Notes: generated from the sequence alone by a model not told the origin. Positions 1 through 6,648 are shown, counted from the stretch's first letter. The stretch: DNA of 9,575 nucleotides from Rubrobacter sp. (GCA_019247245.1 JAFAPF010000311.1:1-9575); one strand, 5' to 3'. Translations and numbers: made by a program.

Positions 1-768
1 GTCAGCACCCTGCGGGGTGGGTTGTCACTGGGCCTGTGCGGCTTCTCTTTCTGGGGCCATTTCATCGGAGGCTTCCCTTACCAAAGCCCAAAGCGGCTAT
101 ATCGTCGGTGGCTGGCTTTCGGCATGCTGAGCTCGCACAGCTGCAACGGCGCGCCTCCTAAAGAACCCTGGGAGTACGATGAGGAGTTTGTGGAAGAGTT
201 CAGGAGGATAGTAGAGCTTAAGTACAGGCTGATGCCCTACGTCTATGCTCAGGCCAAGCTGTGTTCCGAAGAGGGATGCCCGATGATCCGCACGCTGTTC
301 TTCGAGTACCCGGAGGACCCAACTTCCTGGTTGATCGAGGACGAGTACATGTTCGGCAGAGATATTCTGGTTGCTCCGCTGATGGAAGATGTACCGAGCC
401 GCAACGTTTACCTGCCGCCGGGGGAGTGGGTGGACTACCAGAGTGGCAAAACCTACGAAGGTAGCAGATGGCATCACATTACTGCCGGAGAAATACCTAT
501 AGTGATGTTGCTCAAAGAGGGCACAGCGATCCCGCAAGCCCCGCTTGCACAGAGCACCGCCGAGATGAACTGGCAAGAAATCGAACTGGTAGCCTTTGGT
601 GCAGAGACCCCTACTATTGAAGGTTACGTTTACCTCCCTGAAGACGATACAGGGCACTACCTACACCTGGAGTGTGACCAACACGGTTATGCGTTAACAG
701 ATGATCCTCTCGAACGCAGAGTTGCGTGGAAGTTCAGTGTCCTCCATGATTTGGGCACGAGATTTTGA
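1..768 (+). CDS. Glycoside hydrolase family 31, alpha-xylosidase-like, C-terminal part (5' end outside window)
   Basis: The reading frame is open from base 1, so the start lies upstream; 255 residues are visible. The fragment begins inside the catalytic barrel with TLRGGLSLGL and FWGHFIGGF, matching the LRGGLS..FWSHDIGGF stretch of YicI-type alpha-xylosidases. It continues through KYRLMPYVYAQA, EDEYMFGRDILVAPL and the beta-sandwich element VYLPPGEWVDYQSGK, all standard for GH31 C-terminal halves. These enzymes release terminal alpha-linked sugars from oligosaccharides with retention of configuration; the nucleophile and acid/base aspartates would lie upstream of the window. Two oddities: the usual HDIGGF aspartate is Phe (codon 61-63), and the usual SSHSR.HG loop reads SSHSCNG, apparently one residue short and lacking the Arg. 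The enzyme may be altered or inactive. Family assignment is firm; xylosidase specificity is inferred from similarity to YicI. Confidence 0.88.
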   Translation, partial: VSTLRGGLSLGLCGFSFWGHFIGGFPYQSPKRLYRRWLAFGMLSSHSCNGAPPKEPWEYDEEFVEEFRRIVELKYRLMPYVYAQAKLCSEEGCPMIRTLFFEYPEDPTSWLIEDEYMFGRDILVAPLMEDVPSRNVYLPPGEWVDYQSGKTYEGSRWHHITAGEIPIVMLLKEGTAIPQAPLAQSTAEMNWQEIELVAFGAETPTIEGYVYLPEDDTGHYLHLECDQHGYALTDDPLERRVAWKFSVLHDLGTRF

Positions 769-1156
769 AACGTGCTTTTAGTTGAGAACATAGAATTGTT
801 AGCTCAGGTGGAGTTATACCTGGCTATTCCGGCTGAACGGTCTGGATTTCCTCGCACCGTACCTTCAGCTTGATACTCTTCTCCTCGATGGAATCTATCT
901 GTTCCCAGTAGATGATGTGATCCTGTATAAGCCAGGTGTCGAAGTTCAGGCTCCTGCATTAGCTAGTGGTCGACGTTTCTAATGCTTGCCTGGTAGTGCA
1001 TAAGCCTCCTTGTGTGCGCACCCTCCTACTAGGAGCGTAAGTTTGAGGTGCTCTCGAAGCGACGCGAAGCAGTGGTGCGGCAGATGTTCACGTCCGGAGC
1101 CTTTGAGGGTACAGAAGGACCCGCAAGAAACCAAGGATCGCATAGGAGGCACAGTA
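769..1156. other. Gene-free gap, possible coding remnant at 824-958
   Basis: No confident gene lies between the GH31 stop and the dehalogenase start. The minus strand is open from after a stop at 959-961 to a TAG at 824-826 (44 codons) and reads protein-like, with the segment FDTWLIQDHIIYWEQIDSIE, but it has no ATG, GTG or TTG start. The complementary plus frame (803-982) is also open and reads hydrophobic. One of them may be a gene remnant. An imperfect hairpin (801-809 with 818-825, one bulged base) has no T-tract, so I do not call it a terminator. The frame upstream of the dehalogenase remains open back to 1010, but I see no family in it. Confidence 0.4.
1144..1149 (+). promoter_or_regulatory. 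Ribosome binding site fixing the start of the HAD gene
   Basis: AGGAGG ends seven bases before the GTG at 1157. The frame is open upstream to 1010, but this site and the usual family N-terminus (a few residues before FDVNETL) make 1157 the start. Confidence 0.85.
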
Positions 1157-1831
1157 GTGAGGCGAGTCTGCGTATTCGACGTAAACGAGACACTGCTAGA
1201 TCTAGGGGCGTTGGACCCGCACTTCGAACGCATCTTCGGAGATGCCTCGACGAGACAGGACTGGTTCGGCCAGTTCCTCCAGCTCTGGCTGACAGAGACG
1301 GTCACGGGTGTCTACCAAGAGTTCGGGACCATCGGGGGCGCCGCCCTGAAGATGCTCGCCGAGAGCAGCGGCGTAGAGCTTTCCGATGACGAAGTGGGCG
1401 AGGTCCTCGGCTACATGAAGGAGATGCCGCCACACCCGGAGGTGGAAGAAGGTCTCTCCCGCCTGCGCAACGCGGGGTTTAGGCTGGCAACGCTGACCAA
1501 CTCGACCCAGCAGGTCGGCGAGGCCCAGATAGATAACTCCGGCCTGCGCGACTACTTCGAGCAGACCCTCTCCGCCGATACAGCGCAGCGTCTGAAGCCG
1601 GCCCCCGAGCCGTATCGCATGGCGGCGGAGAGCCTCGAGGTTGAGCTCGGGGAAATCAGGCTCATCGCGGCCCATGGTTGGGACATCGCGGGCGCCCTTA
1701 GGGCCGGCTGCGTCGCCGCCTTCGTGGCCAGGCCAGGTAAGGCACTCTTCGCGACAGCCCCACACCCGGACGTCGTTGGCTCCGACCTGCGGGACGTCGC
1801 AGATCAGATCATCACGGCCGAGGGAGGATAG
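1157..1831 (+). CDS. Haloacid dehalogenase type II-like HAD hydrolase
   Basis: The 224-residue protein has the usual length of (S)-2-haloacid dehalogenase type II proteins, cytoplasmic HAD-fold enzymes that form an aspartyl ester with the substrate. Motif I is FDVNETLLD with nucleophile D8 and T12. Motif II is TLTNST (T114, N115). Motif III is RLKPAPEPY (K147, Y153). The last motif is AAHGWDIAGA (D176). WFGQFLQLW and GGAALKML are typical of the family cap and early core. Aligned to L-DEX with an offset of four, T114, N115, K147, Y153 and D176 match, but the positions of Ser175 and Asn177 hold A171 and H173. Many actinobacterial family members carry such an AAH.WD form, and true dehalogenase activity is uncertain. 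The gene stands alone, converging on the sigma factor remnant, and shows no frame damage. G+C is high, about 70% in one 60-base line. Confidence 0.9.
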   Translation: MRRVCVFDVNETLLDLGALDPHFERIFGDASTRQDWFGQFLQLWLTETVTGVYQEFGTIGGAALKMLAESSGVELSDDEVGEVLGYMKEMPPHPEVEEGLSRLRNAGFRLATLTNSTQQVGEAQIDNSGLRDYFEQTLSADTAQRLKPAPEPYRMAAESLEVELGEIRLIAAHGWDIAGALRAGCVAAFVARPGKALFATAPHPDVVGSDLRDVADQIITAEGG

Positions 1832-1954
1832 CCGATCGGTCCGCTGACCACGGGGATGTGGTGTATAACACTCGTTTAATGGACCAGAAATCACCAGCTG
1901 TTCAGGCTGGCCGGCCCGCTCATCCTCCCTCACAACAGGGCTCATGTGTCGCTG

Positions 1955-2790
1955 TTAGCTTGCTGCAAACGCTACCTTAAGGTCCCTTAACTCGCTGATT
2001 CGTGCCGAGATCCCGAAGAGTATGCCTTGGGCAAGGGTAGCCGGATCGTCATGGTCAAGGCCATAGCGCCTAACCAAACGTACGTCCCCCACTCCGGCAA
2101 GCGTTCGATCGCCCTCTTGAGGCGCGTCTTCTCTAGTGCTTGTACGACCTCCTCCGACGGGTCCGAGGTCCTCTCGTCCTCGACGAAGTGCCCGATTCGC
2201 GTCGCCCCCTCCGGGCCGCCCGACAGATCGAGGCTGGCAACGTCCGGCATAGCCCTCCTCACAAAGCGCACCTCCCCCGCACTCCACCCGAAACGTTGGG
2301 CGACCTCTAAGATGGTTGGCTCCCGGCTCAGCTCGGCATAAAGTTCACTGCAAGCCTTGCGGCACTTGCTCATCTTCTCGTGTATATAGGCCGGTAGTCG
2401 TACGATATGGCCCTTGTTTGCGACTGCTCGCCCTACAGTCTGACGTATCCGCCACGTGGCATAGGTCGAAAACTTGTAGCCACGATGAGGGTCGAACCCC
2501 TCGACCGCCTTTAGCAGGCCTATATTGCCTTCCTGAATTAAATCCTTGAGCGGCAGTCCCTGGCCCTGATACTTTTTGGCGATGCTCACCACGAGGCGCA
2601 GGTTCCTCTCGATGAAGCGGGCGCGAGCCTTTTCATCGCCGGCCCTTATCGCCCTAGAGAGCTTGACCTCCTCTTCACGGCTTAGCAGCTCGCTCTGGCC
2701 TATACGATTCGTATATCTGGTCAGAAAATCCGAAGTTAGCCCGTTGCCATCACACGCCTCCTTTTTGCCTTCCCCTGTCTGAGCCCTCAC
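1955..2790 (-). pseudogene. RpoD-type sigma-70 factor, frameshifted in region 4
   Basis: From the GTG at 2790 the protein shows region 1.2 (about residues 21-52), region 2 (57-127, with the signature [18 protein letters not shown] at 83-100 and [18 protein letters not shown]), region 3 and the start of region 4 (KRAIERLPE). At about 2076-2078 one base appears lost: the first frame runs into unrelated sequence and stops at 1987, while the next frame supplies [18 protein letters not shown] and ends at 1955. The following helix-turn-helix ([18 protein letters not shown]) is shorter and less regular than the family form LAELG..LGISRERVRQL, so the -35-binding region is damaged beyond the shift. 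The second Trp of the usual ATWWIRQ is Arg. The GTG at 2790 has only a weak ribosome site; AAGGAGG near 2748-2754 precedes an ATG in another frame, so a further shift near the start is possible. Sigma identity is clear; inactivity is inferred. Confidence 0.85.
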
Positions 2791-2825
2791 AGGTGTTAGT
2801 TAGCAGTCTTTAGACTTGTGTTGAG

Positions 2826-2867
2826 GGTTAGTAAGGTTCTGGTTAGGTACATGTAAAGGTTCGGTTA
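2826..2867 (+). promoter_or_regulatory. GGTTA direct repeats upstream of the histidine kinase
   Basis: GGTTA occurs at 2826-2830, 2841-2845 and 2863-2867, and the longer unit AGGTTC(T)GGTTA occurs at 2834-2845 and 2857-2867. The two longer copies are 23 bases apart, about two helical turns. GTTAGTTAG at 2795-2803 is similar. They sit between the divergent sigma and kinase genes, upstream of the kinase -10 element. Direct repeats like this are typical sites for OmpR/PhoB-type regulators, which suggests an operator for the neighbouring response regulator. That role is inference. Confidence 0.45.
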
Positions 2868-2896
2868 ACGTGGTGCATCGGCGATGGAACCTTATA

Positions 2897-2902
2897 TACA
2901 AT
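2897..2902 (+). promoter_or_regulatory. Candidate -10 element giving a leaderless kinase transcript
   Basis: TACAAT (within TATACAAT) ends seven bases before the ATG at 2910, so transcription would begin at or next to the start codon. This fits the absence of any Shine-Dalgarno sequence before 2910. No good -35 hexamer is visible at the right distance, which would fit a promoter that needs an activator bound at the repeats upstream. Confidence 0.45.
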
Positions 2903-2909
2903 CGCTTTT

Positions 2910-4627
2910 ATGAGGGTCAGGTTTCGGGTGTGGATGCCGGCAGCGGCGGTAACGCTGGTGCTGCTCTCGGTAGCGACGCTCCTGCTCTACGTGCTCCCCA
3001 CAGCCAAGTCCCGGCTCTCGGGGTATGCCGAGGACCGGGCCGGGCTATAGCCCAGGCGGGCGCGGCGGCGAACGCTGCGGCCGAGTCGAAAGGGTCTGAC
3101 GATCTACAAAGGCAGATGAACCTCATCGCCGACAGCGAGGAAGGAGAAGTCCTGGTCGTCGATAATCAGGCTCAAATCATGGTGCAAGCCGGTGAAGATA
3201 TCCTCTCCCCCCCTCTGGAGAAGGTCTTGCAGCGAGCCGCCAACGGGGAGCGGATGAACGACGTGGTCGGTGAACACAGGGTGGCGGTAGTACCGCTCAT
3301 CCGCAAGAGCGAATTCGCAGGAGGAATTGTGTTCGCCTCCAGGAGCTCCGAGAACGTCCTCTACCAGCTCTTCTTGCGCAGCGGGATCGAGGCAGCGACG
3401 ATAGCCTCCGTCCTCGGCGGTGGACTCGCGCTCGTTTTGGCTACCCTCTTCAGCCGGCGTGTCGAACGCCTCACCCTGGGGGCCCGCGCTATGGGACAGG
3501 GCAACCTCTCCAGCCGTATCGAGCCCGGCTTTAACGACGAGATGGGCGCGCTTGCCAAGACCTTCAACTCCATGGCCGAGCAGCTAGAGAACTCCTTTCT
3601 CCAGCTTGAGGAGAAGGGAGCCACGCTCGACGCCATCCTGAACAACCTCACCGAAGGAGTGTTGGCGACCGATCTCAAGGGCAACATGGTGTTCATTAAT
3701 AGATCCGCTCGCGTGATGCTCGGCATCCACGATGAGGAGCCGCTTCGAGAGTTGCCAAACCCATTCGCAGACTTCGATCTGCCCAGGGCGGTGGCCCGCT
3801 GCGCGAGCAGCCAAGAGTGCGGCGAGGCCCGAGTACGGGATGAGCAGAGCTTTCTACAGGTCAGGCTGGAGCACGTGCCCGCGTTCGACAATCACAGGGG
3901 AGGGGTACTCATAGTCATCCAAGACCTCTCCGAAGGGCAACGGCTGGAGGCTAACCAGCAACGTTTCCTGGCCAACACCGCCCACGAACTGAAAACCCCG
4001 ATCTCCACTATCTTAGGTGCCTCGGAGCTTCTGCTTACCGAGAGCAAAGATGATCCTGAAACCCGACACCGTTTCCTGAACCACATCTTCTCCGAAGCGT
4101 AACGTATGCAGCGACTCTCGGAGAGCCTGCTGCACCTGGCTCGCACGGGGGTGGACCTCAGGGATCCGAAGCTCGAGGTTGTGGATCTGGACGGCGTGGC
4201 GAAGGATGCCACCGAGCGTATGAGGCCGCTCGCGGAGAGTACGGGGTTCGGCTTGCGGGCAGAGGGTAATGGCGGCCGCGTGTGGGCGGATCACGAGTGG
4301 CTCGAGCAGGCGCTCCTGGTTGTGCTCGGCAACGCCATCCAACACTCGGAGCACGAGGGCGAGGTCAGGCTGTTCGCAGAAGGTGGCGCCGTGATGGTGG
4401 AGGACGAAGGAGCGGGAATAAGCGAGACCGACCTGCCCTACGTCTTCGAGCGCTTCTACCGAGGTAAACGAAGCTCCGAGGGCTTCGGGTTGGGGCTGGC
4501 CATCTGCAAGGACCTCGTGGAGAGGATGGGTGGGAGCATCTCCTTGGAATCGAAAGAAGGCGTTGGAACGAAGGTTAAAATTGAGCTACCGGAGATAGAT
4601 GCGGGTGCCGAAGATACTGATAGTTGA
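2910..4627 (+). pseudogene. Membrane sensor histidine kinase (HAMP-PAS type), one frameshift and one in-frame stop
   Basis: Joined across its lesions, this encodes about 572 residues: TM1 (about 8-30), a short extracytoplasmic sensor region, TM2 (about 160-180), HAMP, PAS (ATDLKGNMVFINRSARVMLG), HisKA with the phospho-accepting His in NTAHELKTP (codon 3983-3985) and HATPase_c with N-box GNAIQHS, G1 VEDEGAGIS and G2 GFGLGLAICKDLVERMGG. It would autophosphorylate and pass phosphate to the adjoining response regulator. Lesion 1: the ATG frame from 2910 (MRVRFRVWMP..) stops at 3048-3050, and the next frame takes over near 3035-3047; one restored base gives a smooth EDRA.AIAQAG. Lesion 2: TAA at 4100-4102 falls in frame between SEA and RMQRLSESLLHLA, where the family normally has an ordinary residue; CAA (Gln) would need a single change. 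Domain order resembles PhoR-type kinases. Catalytic residues remain intact. A separate polypeptide could restart at ATG 4106. Confidence 0.88.
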
Positions 4628-4942
4628 GGACGACCCAGCGGTGAGGGACGTGGTGAAGCATGCCCTCTCGCGAGAGGGTATGGAGACGGTAGCAGTGGGA
4701 GACGGAGAGACGACACTGAAGCGCTTAAGAGGGAGGCGGAGCCCTTTGACCTCGTCGTTTTGGACGTGATGCTTCCGGGGATGGACAGCGTTAACGTATG
4801 TCTCAAGATCCGCACCGGTGAAGTTGGAAGCGCGAGCAGCAGCATACTGATAGTGATGCTTACCTGCCGCGACGAGATTACTGGAAGGAAGTTGAATGCG
4901 AGAAAGTTTACGAATTCTTATGGGCTCCTAACCTTAGCTTAA
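4599..4942 (+). pseudogene. Response regulator receiver domain, frameshifted and truncated
   Basis: The ATG at 4599 overlaps the kinase end by 29 bases, the usual coupling of a regulator to its kinase. The first frame gives MRVPKILIVEDDPAVRDVV and runs to about 4707, covering beta-1, the acidic pair and helix 1. A one-base loss near 4705-4715 moves reading to the frame giving EALKREAEPFDLVVLDVMLP, with the phospho-accepting Asp at 4763-4765. It then continues through ILIVMLTCRDEITGRK and drifts into unrelated residues before TAA at 4940-4942. The conserved Lys of the receiver and any winged-helix output domain are absent, so about half of a normal 225-235 residue OmpR-type regulator is missing. 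The break near 4885-4895 coincides with a change to A+T-rich sequence, which suggests a deletion joint. No remnant of the output domain is visible downstream. Confidence 0.85.
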
Positions 4943-4972
4943 TAAGCTCGGGTGATAATTCTAGTAAAGGTA

Positions 4973-4988
4973 AGCTCTATATAGAGCT
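4973..4988. promoter_or_regulatory. 16-bp perfect palindrome upstream of the GIN lipoprotein
   Basis: AGCTCTATATAGAGCT is its own reverse complement and lies 35 bases before the GTG start at 5024. A second pair, GTAAGC (4970-4975) and GCTTAC (4993-4998), encloses it and would compete for the left arm. It could be a repressor site overlapping the promoter (TATATA core) or an RNA hairpin in the leader. No T-tract follows, so it is not a simple terminator. Confidence 0.5.
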
Positions 4989-5023
4989 AAGGGCTTACTT
5001 GGCTGCTTAGAGGAGACAAAGCT

Positions 5024-6070
5024 GTGAGAATAAAGAACATCTCGGCCTGGCTCGCCTTGGTTTTGGCGTTTAGCCTAACAGCTGCTGGCTGTGCCAACAA
5101 CGAGCAAACAGGTGAGGGCAACACACAAAACCAAGCCTCTACTGAAAACGGAGAAGATACCAGCGGTAAGGCTATGCTGAAATTGCAAGGCGATTCGGGC
5201 ACCAAATTCTCGGGCTCTTGCACTGTTGGCAACCAAGAGCCTGAAGAGATTAGCGGTCAGGTCCCCGAAATCTACAGCTTCGAGCTCAAAGGAGAACCGC
5301 TCGACTGCAAGATCAACTCAGATGGCGATGCGCAGGTCGACCTCGCTGTTGGCAAGAACGTCCGCTCTGTACAGCGAATCAGTGGAGGTACCTTGCACCT
5401 CACCTACAAGAACGGAAGTATCTCCTCTTCTGCGTCTTCGTCGGGATCGAGTAACCAAGGAAGTTCATCCTCGTCGCAAGGCGGTTCGGTAAACGAGCCT
5501 AGCGGAGTAATTAGCGAGTCAAGGAACGTAAGCGGCTTTAAGGAGGTAGAACTGAATGGGGCTGGCACCCTCTCTATTCAACAGACAGGCGACGAATCAC
5601 TGAGCATCGAAGCGGAAGAAGATGTCATCCCAAAGATCAACACCGAGGTTGTAAATAACCGCTTGATCATCGGCCCAAAACCCAACACAACCATCAATAC
5701 AACCAAGCCAATCAACTATAACCTAACCGTGAATAACCTCGATACTCTAAAGGTAGAGGGCGCGGGTAACGTTGAGGCGCAAGACATCAGTACCGATCAA
5801 CTGGCAATCACCATCAGCGGGGCAGGAGACGTGAAGATGGCTGGCCGGGCTAACAGCCAGAATGTAGAAATCTTAGGTTCTGGTGACTATCAGGCAGGAG
5901 AGCTGCAGAGCAAAAATACGAAGATCCATGTTGCGGGATCGGGGTCGGCGCTCGTCAAGGTGAGTGAGGAGTTAGACGCAGAAGTTAGTGGTAGCGGGTC
6001 TGTGGAATATATCGGGTCTCCCACGGTCAACAAGGACGTAAGTGGAGCCGGAGAGGTAAAGAAACACTAA
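5024..6070 (+). CDS. Secreted lipoprotein with Ser-rich linker and C-terminal GIN (DUF2807) domain
   Basis: The GTG start follows AGAGGAG (5009-5015) by eight bases. The 348-residue protein has a lipoprotein signal (LALVLAFSLTAAGC, lipid-attachment Cys23). After a polar stretch comes a small domain of about residues 50-130 with two cysteines (C66, C95) that could form a disulfide; I do not recognise it. A Ser/Gly/Gln linker (131-154) leads to the GIN domain (165-348), recognised by NVSGFKEVELNGAGTLSI and by recurring turns ISGAGDV, ILGSGDY, VAGSGSA, VSGSGSV and VSGAGEV, as expected of a right-handed beta-helix. GIN-domain proteins are mostly cell-surface or periplasmic and have no established enzymatic role. 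The gene is intact and has its own upstream region with a palindrome and a probable terminator downstream, so it looks monocistronic. The anchored, two-domain layout suggests binding or structural work outside the membrane (inference). Confidence 0.88.
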   Translation: MRIKNISAWLALVLAFSLTAAGCANNEQTGEGNTQNQASTENGEDTSGKAMLKLQGDSGTKFSGSCTVGNQEPEEISGQVPEIYSFELKGEPLDCKINSDGDAQVDLAVGKNVRSVQRISGGTLHLTYKNGSISSSASSSGSSNQGSSSSSQGGSVNEPSGVISESRNVSGFKEVELNGAGTLSIQQTGDESLSIEAEEDVIPKINTEVVNNRLIIGPKPNTTINTTKPINYNLTVNNLDTLKVEGAGNVEAQDISTDQLAITISGAGDVKMAGRANSQNVEILGSGDYQAGELQSKNTKIHVAGSGSALVKVSEELDAEVSGSGSVEYIGSPTVNKDVSGAGEVKKH

Positions 6071-6162
6071 GTGACTATAGTATGTTATAGACTAGCCCCA
6101 CTGTAGCATCTGCCCGGTAGAGCAAGAGGCAAGCGAAAAAGTGTAAGTCCGCTACCGTGGGC

Positions 6163-6180
6163 GGCTACTCGTAGCCTTTT
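6163..6180 (+). terminator. Probable rho-independent terminator
   Basis: Stem GGCTA (6163-6167), loop CTCG and stem TAGCC (6172-6176) are followed by TTTT (6177-6180). It lies 92 bases after the GIN lipoprotein stop and would end that transcript before it runs into the minus-strand genes. The T-tract is short. On the minus strand no T-tract follows the hairpin. Confidence 0.5.
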
Positions 6181-6280
6181 ATCAAGTGACGAACGCTAAC
6201 CACGAAGGTATGCTCTACCATCTTACCTACACCGTCACGCGCCCCTAGGATAGGAGAGGCCAGGGTAAGATTCAGGGCAC

Positions 6281-6640
6281 CTAATTCCCTGCCGTTGGTG
6301 GACCATCCCGCAAGTATCTGGCGGCCAAGATGCTTAGGATGCCCAGCCATTAGGCACGTTATCTCGATGGGCCTGCGAAGAAGTGGCCCACCCCACAGAA
6401 GAGGGGATAAGATCGTGACCCCCTTGATTAGCAGTAGCAGTAGGCCCATCCCGCCGACCGCCTCACGAACGACCTCCGTGTCCCGCTGTAAGAAGCCAAG
6501 ATAAGTGAAGATGCCGCCCACGACCGCGTGAAAAAGTCCACCGGCCAAGCCGTACTTATGATGTCCGCACGTCCCATAAGGGCCCATAATGGCAGACACT
6601 AACAGCACAACCCCACGATCCGCGCGTAGGCCCGTATCAC
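6281..6640 (-). pseudogene. DUF4383-like small membrane protein with two frameshifts
   Basis: Joining three frames gives about 120 residues. The start is a GTG at 6640 behind AGAGGAG, reading VIRAYARIVG before a stop. One lost base in or near the G-run at 6611-6614 leads into VLLVSAIMG, GLAGGLFHAVVGGIFTYLGF, LQRDTEVVREAVGGMGLLLL and RRPIEITCLMAG. One extra G (or two lost bases) after LMA then restores GILSILAARYLRDGPPTAGN and a TAG at 6281-6283. The order of an ARIVG opening, a transmembrane helix, an H..VG..F.YLGF helix, a basic RD..VVR.AVGGMG segment and a final IEI...G.LSILAARYLR helix matches DUF4383-type proteins, small four-helix membrane proteins of unknown function common in actinobacteria. 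Without repair, the longest open frame (6165-6608) has an unrelated tail. The two shifts cancel in length, but the first stops translation early. Family call is from memory of the pattern. Confidence 0.72.
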
Positions 6641-6648
6641 CTCCCGTT

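Noticed and set aside
1048..1389. Plus-strand 113-residue frame starting at GTG 1048
   Set aside because: It overlaps the HAD gene in another frame and turns Arg-rich there; its opening KRREAVVRQMF recalls transposase-like sequence but is too short to support that.
1894..1910. CCAGC/GCTGG hairpin between the HAD and sigma genes as a terminator
   Set aside because: There is no T-tract on either strand.
1202..1945. Long minus-strand frame of 247 residues opposite the HAD gene
   Set aside because: It is antisense to a gene with clear HAD motifs and has no recognisable domain; long shadow frames are expected in high-G+C DNA.
2870..2912. GTG at 2870 as the histidine kinase start
   Set aside because: It gives a non-membrane, low-complexity N-terminus in the wrong frame; ATG 2910 in another frame gives a proper membrane segment.
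3361..3891. Minus-strand frames inside the histidine kinase
   Set aside because: Ser/Arg-rich shadow translations opposite conserved HAMP and PAS sequence.
6165..6608. Single 147-residue membrane protein on the minus strand
   Set aside because: Its N- and C-terminal parts look unlike the family, whereas frame joins give a better start, end and ribosome site at 6640 and 6281.
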